Shown piece by piece: positions 34,885 through 45,442 of a stretch of 64,000 bases of DNA (position 1 is the stretch's first letter; the number at the start of each line of letters is the position of its first letter). Under the pieces are notes generated by a model, which worked only from the letters and a program-made list of their open reading frames with translations, ran no database searches and was not told the origin of the DNA. Made by a program: the position numbers and the translations under genes. Source of the stretch: Pogostemon cablin (Eukaryota; Streptophyta; Magnoliopsida; Lamiales; Lamiaceae); the NCBI GenBank assembly GCA_023678885.1, contig CM042987.1, positions 29,040,927 through 29,104,926 of the forward strand. Reading direction: 5' to 3'.

Positions 34885-35195
34885 CCTACACGGCTCGTGT
34901 GCTGTAACATGGCCCGAGTCGTGTCTAGGGCTTCTGGTCAACGGCGAGCTCTGGACAGCGCACGACTCGTGCGCAGCACACGGCCACAGGGGTGGCCGTG
35001 TTGTGTTTTCTGACGTTGTCGCACGACCCTCTCTTGCAGGGCCGTGCTTGGTGCACGGCCCGTGTTTCTGCATACGGTCCGTGTCCTGCACTCGGCCACA
35101 GGGATGGCCGAGTTGGTGCTTCTAGCGTCCGCACACGGTCACTTCTTACAGGGCCGTGTTCCGTACACGGCCCGTGTAGGTGCACGCCTTGTTTT
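34885..35195. repeat. CpG-rich palindrome cluster in the LTR
   Basis: Many short palindromes on ACGGCCCGTG and GGCCGTG words give a GC-rich block inside an AT-rich LTR; the same block occurs in the other LTR at 41884-42195. Open frames of 70-86 codons on both strands are by-products of the repeat. Confidence 0.8.
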
Positions 35196-35435
35196 ACTTC
35201 TTCCGTTTTTGCCCGTTCTCCCTCGTTTCAACTCCGAATTTAGATCCGCTTTTTCCTATGCCTTCCTTATCATATCTAGCATCCAATAAAAAGTGAAAAT
35301 CATAGGTTTAAGCTCATTCACACACATTTCAATAAAAACACAAAATACAACCAAATAACACATAAAATACGGATAAAATAATACAAAAACACATATAAAA
35401 AGACACTAAAATCTAGGTGAAAATAGCGTCAATCA

Positions 35436-35455
35436 AAACCCCCAAACTTAAGGTG
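35436..35455 (-). other. Polypurine tract
   Basis: On the minus strand AAGTTTGGGGGTTT lies directly against the 3' LTR start TGATTGACG, the position where plus-strand synthesis is primed. Confidence 0.8.
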
Positions 35456-37591
35456 TTGCTCGTCCCCGAGCAACGAAAATGACAAACCAAAAGGAGAAAT
35501 TTTCACCTAGAAAAAGACTAAATGAACATAAGTAATAACACATCGTTAGCGATAACAACTACAAACTATGCTAAGTCATCCTACAACATTAAAATCATAA
35601 CATGAAGAATTAGCAAGTTCAATCACAAGAGAATAAAATATAATATAGTTTCTTTTTTTGGTCCAAGCCTTACATATGTTATAAATGTCTCTCAACACTC
35701 TTTAAAGTAGGGTAAAGCAACACTCATCAACCGATTGGCTTGACTCACTATAAGCTTGCTCGTGGACTACATTCACAAACCACCAAAGTTTCAATCAATG
35801 ATCAAAAAGGTCTTTCATTAAGGATGTAATGATAGGCTTTTTGGTAGGGTAGGAAGTATATGGATAAGAGTGACTAATCATGTGTGAGTAATCAAAGAGA
35901 TGACCAATTTCCTCAACTTCTTCACTTTCTTTTCTTCCTTGCTTATCTTTACAAATATCAAGCACTATTCATTAACTTTCCTAGGATTGAGTTTCTTTTG
36001 TTGCATGCTTCCTTTCTTTGAATTTTGTTTACTTGAGCATTTTGATGTTGCTTTACTCTTTCTCTTGCTTTGAGGTTGCATGTCCATTTCTTACTTTTGC
36101 TCTTTTCATCATTTTTCTTGCTTGTTTACCATTCCCTTTTCTTCTTTTGCTAATCAATCAATCCTTTCTAGCTACCATCTCCTCAATCACCCACACAAAG
36201 GTATATATAAGCTTGAATGGGTAATTAAGGCTTGTAATGTGCTAAATTCACAAGAAATAGGCATATAGACTCAAAGTGGTTGACTAAGGATGATGTTCAA
36301 GGTAGGAACATATATTGCAATGACTATAATAACAAGGATGGCCCTAGATCATTTCACCAATCTCCACTAATCGGGCTCGTTCCTATAGTCCTTGAGCAAG
36401 TTCTAACTTATCAAACACAACTGATCCACTCATGAAGAAATATCATGTATGCATGGTTGAGGCTCAAATGCTCACAAGCTTGTGCTCGAACCTTAAGGAA
36501 CTTATTACGCCACATTCATCTCAAAATTGAACAAGTTAAGTAAAACATGTCACAATTTGAAAGTGTAGAGATTCTTAATCATAGTTTGTCATCACTTATC
36601 ACCACAACCTATCATCACTCACGTTCAAAAATGACTCACGGCATCCCTAAACAAACTACCAAACATCCCAAGACAAGAATGAAAATACACTCAATATAAA
36701 AATAAGGACTCAACAAACAAGACACAACAAAAACACAAAACATGCAAAAACACAAAATACCATCATCCATAAGAAAATTAAGCACACATTCATCCCAACC
36801 TTTATTGAAAAGGAATCCTAATTTACGAAAGTAAACCTCCTACAAACATAACAAATGAAGTATCATGCTAGTCACAACAATCCAAATCAAACTCAATTCA
36901 TTTCAAGTAGTAAAATGATAAGGTGTAGAGTACTCCCTCGATAGGCATTTGGTAAGGAAAGCGTTAGCTCCAAGCTCCATCATGCTTCCAACACCTCTCA
37001 TTCATGCTCAAACACTCAACAAACACTATTAGTTCAACAATTTCATTATAAATATGGACTATCATGCACTTCAACACCACCAATCATACCAAAATCAAAC
37101 CCAAACTCATGAGAAAAATTTTAAAATTGACCCAATTTTACAAGAATCATACTCAAGTGGTGAGTCACACCACATACTCTCCCCCCAAACTTAAATCGAA
37201 ACAAGAGTTGAGACTTAAGTTTGCAAAAAGTGGTGAGACTTACCCTTGTAGTTTCCTTTGGTGATCTTCTTGTGGAGAAGCCTATGCATCCAAACAAATC
37301 AAGTTATGTTCACCATGCATTAGCACCCCCCAAACTTAACTCGAGACAAGAGTCACGAATTAAGTTTGCAACAAGTGGTGAGACATGTCGACTTGAATCC
37401 ATGAAGTACTTCTCTTTTCTTCCATATGTATTTTTCTCTTATGAGCACGATCAACCTACAAGGCCAAAATGCAAAACAACAACAAAACCAAGCATTATTG
37501 AAAGCACTAAAATAAAGCAATAAAGTTAGTGATGGGGTGCCTCCCATCGAGCGCTAAGTTTAACGTCTTCAAGCCGGACGAATGTAAGCTC
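35456..37591 (-). other. Untranslated 3' internal region of the Athila-like element
   Basis: About 2.1 kb between the gag-protease stop and the polypurine tract, where an autonomous element would have reverse transcriptase and integrase or an env-like frame. I find no trace of either; a few short plus-strand frames are not gene-like. Short motifs such as CCCCCCAAACTTAA recur near 37180 and 37326. Confidence 0.7.
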
Positions 37592-40564
37592 TTAACAGTC
37601 GGAGAAATTCAAGACTCCATCGGATCTCATCTTCACTTTGAGAAATTTCTTGGCTCTTTTCTTTTCCATCAACATGATTTCTCCATTCTTGCTTATAATT
37701 ATCAAATCATCCGAAATAATTTTGGATAGCAATGCTTCGTCTCCATAAGGCAGTTGAATTTCTCCCTTATCAACCTTCCATTCGATGTCCGAGTCCTCGT
37801 TCCTATAAATATCAAGCAAAGACAAGTTAAGATTAAAATCGTCAATATAATCATGGAAAAGAGAATTAGAAGATTTAAAAGAGTAAGAATTTTCAAATCC
37901 ATGAAGATCATCCGGAGGTAGGATTGGAGGCTTGAGGTAAGAATCATCCTTCTTTCTTGCCTTGTTACATGAAAATGTAACACTCTCCGTATTTGAACTC
38001 AAAGAAAGTTCTCCTCTTTCCACATCAATATGAGTTTTTCCCGTGGCTAAGAATGGTCTTCCCAAGATCATAGGTGTTTGAGGATCAACCTTCATCTCCA
38101 AGACAACAAAATCCACCGGAAAAGTCAACTTCTTTACTTCAACCACTACATCCTCCACCACCCCTAAGGGCTTAATAGTTGATCCATCCACCACTTGAAG
38201 GCATGTAGTGGAAGGCTTGAGCTCTCCATTATCCAATTCTTTAAAGAGAGAATGAGGCATAACATTCACACTAGCTCCCAAGTCACACAATGCATTCACC
38301 ACCTTCTTTCCTTCAACTTCACAAGGGATAACAAACTTCCCCGGATCACCAACTTTCATAGAAGGTTCCTCATGCAATGGTTCATTTGTTTCAACTAGCT
38401 TCGCTTTCTTTCTCTCCTCATATTTCTTCTTCAAAGTTTTAACAAACTTTTGAAATTCCTCCATCTTTTCTCTTTTAACAAATCTTTGAGGATACGGTAT
38501 TGGATAAGGAGTAATAGAAATTCCCCAATAATCACGTTCATATTCCTCTTCTTTTTTCCTTTTCTCCTTAGCCTTTTTCCACTTAGGTACGTGCTCTTCT
38601 TTCCATTTCTTCCTCTTTTCTTCTAACTCAATTTCTATTCTCTTTGCTTCTTCTTTTTCTTCATCCACCGTGCAATCTACCAATCCTTCTTCAACCAAGC
38701 TATCCTCTTTCACCTTTATGCACATGCAATGCTCTTTTGGATTTATTTCCGTGGTAGATGGGAATTTTCCTTGTTGGTGTTGTGATCCCACGAAAGAAGC
38801 AATTTGCCCCATTTGATACTCAAAAGATCTCATCCTATTGTCGGATTTCTTCTCATTTTCCTCCATTCTAACCTCAAGCCTTGCTTCACTCTTTTCCATT
38901 TGAGATTCAAGCTTAGCATCTCTCTTTTCCATTTGAGCCCTTGTATCTTTCATGAATGCTAGCAATGTGTCTTCCAATGATGACTTACCTTCTCCATTCA
39001 ATGGCTTGGCACTTGGATCGAATCCCGGAGGAAATGCAACTGCGGCTTGAGGATTAGAGTAGGAAAGATTTTCATGCTTCCTCGGAGCTTGATAATTTCC
39101 ACTTGATTGATTGAAATTGCTTCCCCGAGCTTGTCCTTGATATCCTCCTTGAAAATTACCTTGATTAGAAGGATAATTACCTTGGAAATTCCCTTGATGA
39201 TGGAAATTCCCTTGGTAATTTCTCCTATCTAAATAGGCAACATCCTCTACACTTTGCATAACATTGCTCTCATCATTTACCATAGAACTTGTGCTTCCCC
39301 CTTGATTTACTCCTTGAGTGATCAAATTCAATTGCTTTGTTAAAACTTGGATACTCTCATTGAATTCTTTCATTCCTTCACTTTGGAATACATCACTCTT
39401 CACTTTGTTCACACTTTCCACTTGAGCTACTTTTCCAAATGCATAACCTCCCATTACTCTCTCGGAAGGCCATTGATAAGCATTCATTACAATATCTTCA
39501 AAAATATCCATGGCTTTCATAGCATCCACTCCAAATATAGACCCTCCGGATGAGACATCTACATGCATCCGATGTTGTCTACTCAACCCTTGATAGAAGA
39601 AAGCCACTTGTTGATTCTCATGAAAATCATGTTGAGGACACTTTCGTAGCATCTCCTTGTAGCGTTCCCATACTTCATAAAAATTTTCATCCGGAAGTTG
39701 CCTAAATTGAGTGATAAGGCTTTTCAATTGGAGAGTCTTCGAAGGAGGAAAGTACTTACTTAGGAACCTTTGCTCAAGATCTTCCCATGTATTACAACTT
39801 CCCAAAGGAATTGTATTATACCATGCTTTATCCTTGTCTCTTAAAGAAAAAGAGAACAACCTCTTTCGAATAGCATCTTCCGACACTCCCTTCATCTTGA
39901 CGGTATTCGCAACCTCCAAAAAAGTAGATAGATGAGTGTTCGGGTCTTCAAGAGGACCTCCCCCAAACTGATTTGCTTTGACCATGTTGATCAATCTGGT
40001 CTTAATTTCATAATCATTGGCTTGAACCGGGGGAACCATATTGTGCACGACTCTCGGTTGGAAGTAATCCCGAATTGCTCTAGGCCTTGGCCTCTCTTGA
40101 GGTATTTGCACATTTCCTTGCATAGCTTGGTTATTGAACATATTAACCATCTCTTGGACATTTCTACGAACATGTGGTTGTGCCTCTTGTTGTTGGAGTA
40201 TCCTTTGAGCTTCTTGATTGGCAAGCAATTGCATATATTTTTGATTTTGAGCAATGAAATTCCTAAACATCTCCGCTTGATTCTCTTGCACTCCTTCTTG
40301 TACCCCCCTTTGATCTTGTAATGGATCTTGTGATAGGTTATGATTAGCATTGTCTCCATATTGATTCTCCATATTTGTTCCTTTTCTAGCTTTACGTCTC
40401 TCTCGCTTCCTTTGTCGTGCGGTCTTTTCTATCTCCAAATTCAAAGGAATGATCAATTGATTTTCCTTTGATCTTATGATCATAAAACACCTACAAAAAG
40501 TCAAAGAGTGAGACCACAAAAATAGTAAATAAAAAAAAATAAAAAGAATCCTTATCAAGAACAA
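37592..40564 (-). CDS. Retrotransposon Gag-aspartic protease polyprotein
   Basis: 990 codons, uninterrupted. The retrotransposon gag domain lies at about residues 170-380 (FSFSLRDKDKAWYNTIP, LEQRFLSKYFPPSKT, WERYKEMLRKCPQHDF). A Gly/Asn/Gln-rich linker follows (repeated GNFQGNY-like words, ~470-520), then a coiled coil rich in K/E and R (~540-600) and a highly charged KKEEE region (~650-730). A retropepsin-like protease lies at ~740-860 with CDLGASVNVMP and PMILGRPFLATG. The active-site triad reads D-L-G, common in plant Athila/Tat proteins in place of D-T/S-G. No CCHC zinc knuckle is visible. The first ~60 residues before MENQYGD look like leader read-through, so translation may start there. 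The frame being intact over 3 kb suggests recent activity. Confidence 0.9.
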   Translation of the reverse strand: MFLIRILFIFFYLLFLWSHSLTFCRCFMIIRSKENQLIIPLNLEIEKTARQRKRERRKARKGTNMENQYGDNANHNLSQDPLQDQRGVQEGVQENQAEMFRNFIAQNQKYMQLLANQEAQRILQQQEAQPHVRRNVQEMVNMFNNQAMQGNVQIPQERPRPRAIRDYFQPRVVHNMVPPVQANDYEIKTRLINMVKANQFGGGPLEDPNTHLSTFLEVANTVKMKGVSEDAIRKRLFSFSLRDKDKAWYNTIPLGSCNTWEDLEQRFLSKYFPPSKTLQLKSLITQFRQLPDENFYEVWERYKEMLRKCPQHDFHENQQVAFFYQGLSRQHRMHVDVSSGGSIFGVDAMKAMDIFEDIVMNAYQWPSERVMGGYAFGKVAQVESVNKVKSDVFQSEGMKEFNESIQVLTKQLNLITQGVNQGGSTSSMVNDESNVMQSVEDVAYLDRRNYQGNFHHQGNFQGNYPSNQGNFQGGYQGQARGSNFNQSSGNYQAPRKHENLSYSNPQAAVAFPPGFDPSAKPLNGEGKSSLEDTLLAFMKDTRAQMEKRDAKLESQMEKSEARLEVRMEENEKKSDNRMRSFEYQMGQIASFVGSQHQQGKFPSTTEINPKEHCMCIKVKEDSLVEEGLVDCTVDEEKEEAKRIEIELEEKRKKWKEEHVPKWKKAKEKRKKEEEYERDYWGISITPYPIPYPQRFVKREKMEEFQKFVKTLKKKYEERKKAKLVETNEPLHEEPSMKVGDPGKFVIPCEVEGKKVVNALCDLGASVNVMPHSLFKELDNGELKPSTTCLQVVDGSTIKPLGVVEDVVVEVKKLTFPVDFVVLEMKVDPQTPMILGRPFLATGKTHIDVERGELSLSSNTESVTFSCNKARKKDDSYLKPPILPPDDLHGFENSYSFKSSNSLFHDYIDDFNLNLSLLDIYRNEDSDIEWKVDKGEIQLPYGDEALLSKIISDDLIIISKNGEIMLMEKKRAKKFLKVKMRSDGVLNFSDC

Positions 40565-40609
40565 CTAAAACAATAACACAGTACTCAACTAGTCCGTCAA
40601 ACTTCCCTT

Positions 40610-40623
40610 TGGCAACGGCGCCA
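40610..40623 (-). other. Primer-binding site for tRNA-Asp
   Basis: Minus strand TGGCGCCGTTGCCA, complementary to the 3' end of plant tRNA-Asp, lies six bases inside the 5' LTR. Confidence 0.85.
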
Positions 40624-40629
40624 TTTTCT

Positions 40630-42433
40630 TGTTTGCCTATTTTTGTAGCACTCACGAGCAAGAATATTCGATCGTTGTAGTAGTATATCCCAAGAAAAAT
40701 TATCAATCCACAAAGGAGTTATGTTCGGACTAGCCAAATACGCGAGCTCATGTTCATGTTGTTTTTGTAAAGATGATCGGGGGTTTTGAGATGATTAACA
40801 ACTAAAGCAAGTAGCAAGTAAATAAGAGAGCGAATAAGAGAAATGACAAGTAAAGATGAATAACAAGTAAAGAAAATGGGTGCTAAAGTTCAAGTATGGA
40901 AAAACATGGGATTAGAAGCATCCAAGCACACTCGATTCATATTATCATACAAAAGGAATTCAACTCAATTGATGTAGACTAAGGGTGATCACGATTGTAT
41001 CCTAAGCTCTCTTTCGGGTTACAAAGGTTGTTGATCCATTTTAGACTCCCAAAAGCACTTAAGATCAAAGCCCAACATTAACCCCTTCCATCTAGGTACT
41101 AGTTAGAGTAAACTCTCCCTTTTTGTGTACTAAGGCCAACGAATGGATTGGTTCCCCTCATCGAATTCAAATATCCTTTCGGTCAAACCCAAACTCGATG
41201 TCTAATCATGCCTTCCTAATACTATAGAGGGTCGTTTCCGTCTCACTCCAAGCAATACATACATGAACATTATGATAGTATTTAATCACCGTAAATCAAT
41301 TCATTGATCAACAATCCATTAAACCAATAATCAATTATGAATAACAAACCATGCCATCACAACATCAAGACAATTAAACTCCATGAATAGAAATCAACAT
41401 CAATTAAATCAAAAACCAATTTAATCCACATGATAATACAAATCTAATATGCTCTTCATGTCCCCAATCCCACTAGAGGGATTGGCTTAACATGATAAAG
41501 GTAACAAAACACATAAATAATTCATTACAAATACCCATAGTCTTAGATCCAAAAGAAAATCAAAAGAGATGTGAATCTTCCCTAGCAATTTCTTGTAGAG
41601 AATCTTCAATACTCATGGATCTCCAACTCTAGCTCTTGATTTCTTGAGATCTTCAACACCCAAATGGAAGGGATGAAGAATGGATGAAGATGATGGAGAT
41701 GATAAAGATGGATCAAGATGGATGAAGATGGATGGAGATTATAGTGTGAAATTGAAGGAAAGGTGTGTGAGGTGTGTGTAGAAGGGTGGAATTTCGGAGC
41801 CTCCCCTCAATTGTTGAATAAATGGGTATTTATACCCCTTGGGAAGCTTCTAGAAGTTTCTGGAAATTTCAGTAGTTTTGACACCTACACGGCTCGTGTG
41901 CTGTAACACGGCCCGAGTCGTGTCTAGGGCTTCTGGTCAACGGCGAGCTCTGGACAGCGCACGGCTCATGCGCAGCACACGGCCACAGGGGTGGCCGTGT
42001 TGTGTTTTCTGACGTTGTCGCACGGCCCTCTCTTACAGGGCCGTGCTTGGTGCACGGCCCGTGTTTCTGCATACGATCTGTGTCCTGCACTCGGCCACAG
42101 GGATGGCCGAGTTGGTGCTTCTAGCGTCCGCACACGGTCACTTCTTACAGGGCCGTGTTCCGTACACGGCCCGTGTAGGTGCACGCCCTGTTTTACTTCT
42201 TCCGTTTTTGCCCGTTCTCCCTCGTTTCAACTCCGAATTTAGATCCGCTTTTTCCTATGCCTTCCTTATCATATCTAGCATCCAATAAAAAGTGAAAATC
42301 ATAGGTTTAAGCTCATTCACATACATTTCAATAAAAACACAAAACACAACCAAATAACACATAAAATACGGATAAAATAATACGAAAACACATATAAAAA
42401 GACACTAAATTTAGGTGAAAATAGCGACAATCA
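40630..42433 (-). repeat. 5' LTR of the Athila-like element
   Basis: 1804 bp, TG...CA on the plus strand, intact. It carries the pre-insertion sequence corresponding to the solo-LTR site of its partner. Confidence 0.9.
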
Positions 42434-42641
42434 GTATTATGTGAAAAACAATATAACTAAAAGAAAGTCTGAGGTGAAAAAGAAAAATATTTTCGTATTA
42501 CAAATAAAAAATATGTTATTTTAATAAAGTTATACTTTTTTTAAAAAAAATAATACCAATATCATTAAATTATTTTATGAGCAAGAGAAAATCTTGTATG
42601 AGACAATTTTATGAAATAAATTTTGTGAGATAAATAAAAAT

Positions 42642-43038
42642 GGCAAAAACTCATGTGAATCCGGGCGCAGGAACCACATTTCGTGCGCCTTTAGAATTTT
42701 GTGTTAAATTGTATACCCTTTAGTATACATATATGTACCTTTTATTTTCTGAAGAAAATTATTGTGTGTATCTGGGCGCATGAACAACACTCCGTTCGCC
42801 TTTAGAATTTTGTGTTAAATTGTATACCTATTAGTATAAAAATGTGTACCCTTTATTTTCTGAAGAAAAAAAAAATATTAATGAAAAGTGTATACCCTTT
42901 AGAATAAAATGGTGTACCTTTTATTAATTAAAGTGTATACCCTTTCGATCAAAGCAATGTACCCTTATCCATAATACTAAATTTCTAAAGACGCACGGAA
43001 TGTATTCCCGCGCGCTCGAACGCACGCAAGCCTCACTC
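42642..43038 (-). mobile_element. Mutator-type MITE family A, copy 4
   Basis: Flanked by ATAAAAAT on both sides (42634-42641, 43039-43046). Starts GGCAAAAACTCATGTG, ends ACGCAAGCCTCACTC: the reverse orientation of the copy at 2420. 397 bp, with palindromic GCGCAC words near both ends. Confidence 0.8.
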
Positions 43039-43080
43039 ATAAAAATTGACTATTACAGGTTAAATTAAAAACGATATCTA

Positions 43081-43084
<4 letters not shown>

Positions 43085-43130
<46 letters not shown>
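43085..43130. repeat. (TA)n microsatellite
   Basis: About 23 TA units just right of the MITE. Confidence 0.95.
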
Positions 43131-43133
<3 letters not shown>

Positions 43134-43362
43134 ACTCATTTTATTAAACGGTTTAACACATGTTTTATAATAAATAATTCCCTCTTCCCCGGTTCATTTT
43201 TTACAATTGTATCACATTATTTATAAAAATAACTTTATTGACCAATTTTTTGTTCTTTAGGACAATTTTTTTTAAAGTATTAAATAAAGAGTAGATATCT
43301 TGTGCGCCCATATAGGCATTAATTTTTATTCAACAATGTATAGTAAAAGCTCTATAAATTAA

Positions 43363-43719
43363 GAGTTGATATTATGTGCACCCGTGTGCAAGGCTGCACC
43401 CATATGAGTATAATTTTTTATTTTATTTTGTATACATGTTATTTATTTTGTATACGTATTTTCTTAATAATTGTATATTTTTTTCACACTAAGTTTTTCA
43501 TTAAAACAAATAGCATCCATATGTGTATAACTTTTTATTCAATACGTATTTTTAATATTTGTATATTTTTTTACACTCAATTTTTCATTAAAAAAATAAC
43601 AATTAAATTGTATACATTTTTGTTCATAATTGTATATATTTTTATTTATATTTGTATATATTTTTGAAAGTGGGTGCACCCTATCTTAGGGTGCACCCGA
43701 ATGCACAATATAATTAGAC
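43363..43719. mobile_element. Mutator-type MITE family E, complete copy
   Basis: 357 bp with a perfect 9-bp duplication ATAAATTAA (43354-43362, 43720-43728). Left end GAGTTGATATTATGTGCACC; right end the complement of GTCTAATTATATTGTGCATT; each end has GTGCACCC repeated in inverted orientation. Partial relative at 6233. Confidence 0.8.
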
Positions 43720-44005
43720 ATAAATTAATATTCTTGGGACCGAAGAATTTTTTTAATTTAGAGAGATATTATATAATCAATAAATTAATAATTTATTAAT
43801 TTAAAAAGGTTATACAAAAATATATATAATTTTCATAACTTATTTGTATATATTAGGAATATATTGATTAGAAAATATGATTGATACTTTAAAGGCATTC
43901 ACAATTATATATTATTTGTAAATCAAATCATGTGAGTATAATATATCATGAATTGTGCAATTATGTAATATTATTTTTACTAAATTGTCTTAGAATGTTG
44001 ATGTT

Positions 44006-44105
<100 letters not shown>

Positions 44106-44120
44106 TTTTTTTAATAATTA

Positions 44121-44200
44121 CTCCCTCCGTCCCAGAATTTTTTGCGCACTTCCTTTGTAATTACAAAGGAAGTGTGCAAAAAATTCTGGGATGGAGGAAA
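44121..44200. mobile_element. Palindromic mini-Stowaway (80 bp)
   Basis: CTCCCTCCGTCCCAGAATTT to its complement AAATTCTGGGATGGAGGAA, with TA on each side. The two halves are almost perfectly complementary, so a transcript would form a hairpin of nearly 40 bp. Confidence 0.85.
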
Positions 44201-44984
44201 TATTAATTTATAATTTTACTGGGACCTTAGGTATTCTTTAGAATTTCCTAAAAAAGTATTATTTTATTATTTAATTTATTGGTATCCAAATTTGAACTGG
44301 TCCCAAGTTGGGATCGGAGAAATTATTAATTTTATTGAGTTTATTAATTTATCGAGTATTAATTTATAAAGGTTATACTGTATGTATGTTTCTTAATTAT
44401 TATACGAGTGAGGCTTGCGTGCACCCGGGGCATACCGTGCGCCTTTAGAATTTAGTATTATGGGTAAGGATATATTGTTTTGTTCTAAATTGTATACACT
44501 TTAATTAGTAAGGGTACACCATTTTGTTCTGAAAGGTATACACTTTTTATTAATATTCTTTATTTTTTTTCAGAAATAAAGTGTACACATCTTTATATTA
44601 AAGGGTATACAATTTAACACAAAATTTTAAAGGCACACGGATGTAACGACCTAACTTAAATACAATTTTTTTTACATATATATATATAGAAACAAATATA
44701 GATAGAATGAAAATAATAGCAGAATTTTATTTAAATATTACAAATCATGAATTTGATATTATTATTACAACTCATAGAAGTTTTTGAAAAATATAAACTA
44801 TTCTCTTTTATTAATTTGGCCACATCATTCTGGATCAACCGTCCATCCTGAGATCCTACATACAATATTTAATATGGGTGAGTGTGTGAAATACACTCAG
44901 TGGGAACAACCTCATGATTGTACAAATTAAATTGTCATTAGTGTAAATAATATAACTGTAAGCATGAAGTGGTGATGGAAAAGC

Positions 44985-45256
44985 CAAACTGACCACCATA
45001 TAATCTGTCATCATAATATGGGTTGGCGAAGCCAAACTCTATATAACATAAGTGTATCGATAGAGCCGACATTATTCTGAGCATGAGTAGGTTGGAAGAA
45101 CCAAACTTCACAGTAATTTTGAACATGATTGGGTTGGCAGAGCCAAACTCCACATAATAATTGGGTTGGCATAGCCAAACTCTACTCTGAACGTGATTGG
45201 GTTGGCAGAGCCAAACTCCACAAAATAATAATGGTGTTGGCAAGGCCAAACTAACC
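44985..45256. repeat. GGTTGGCxxAGCCAAACT array in the LTR
   Basis: About eight units spaced 30-40 bp; each is a small palindrome (TTGGC...GCCAA). The 5' LTR (52540-52755) has about six, so units were gained or lost after insertion. Reading frames such as SLALPTPLLFCGVWLCQP are by-products. Confidence 0.8.
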
Positions 45257-45442
45257 ATTAATCTGAGAGTGCATGCCGAGATCTAACACATATTACGTAC
45301 ATAATAAAATTTAATAAGGGCAATCATAACATAGAAGGTTAAACTCGATAAAGTGTTGAAGTAAATTCCCATCTTTGTAGTAACCTATAATAAATATATA
45401 AAAGTTAAATAAAATGTAAGAATAAAATCTTACTTGAAATAA

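Larger units (their letters stand above)
32173..35435 (-). repeat. 3' LTR of the Athila-like element, with nested solo LTR
   Basis: Begins TGTTTGCC and ends TCAATCA on the plus strand. 3263 bp because a 1453-bp solo LTR plus its duplication interrupts it; without that it matches the 1804-bp partner. Confidence 0.9.
32173..42433 (-). mobile_element. Athila-like, gag-protease-only LTR retrotransposon
   Basis: Complete element with a perfect 5-bp TSD GTATT (32168-32172 and 42434-42438). On the minus strand: 5' LTR 40630-42433, primer-binding site complementary to tRNA-Asp, a 990-codon gag-protease frame, about 2.1 kb of untranslated sequence, polypurine tract, 3' LTR 32173-35435. Reverse transcriptase, RNase H and integrase are absent, so it must borrow them from a related autonomous element (a TR-GAG or LARD-like design). 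LTRs of 1.8 kb, the tRNA-Asp primer and the gag sequence fit the Athila/Tat side of Ty3/Gypsy. LTRs differ at few positions by eye, so insertion is fairly recent. Confidence 0.9.

Noticed and set aside
34870..35289. Six overlapping open frames of 70-86 codons in the LTR (repeated at 41869-42288)
   Set aside because: They read through palindromic ACGGCCCGTG repeats on both strands, recur only because the LTR is duplicated, and resemble no protein.
44938..45258. 106-codon frame rich in CGVWLCQPN words (also 52507-52759)
   Set aside because: Translation of the LTR tandem array; unit number differs between LTRs, as expected for noncoding repeats.
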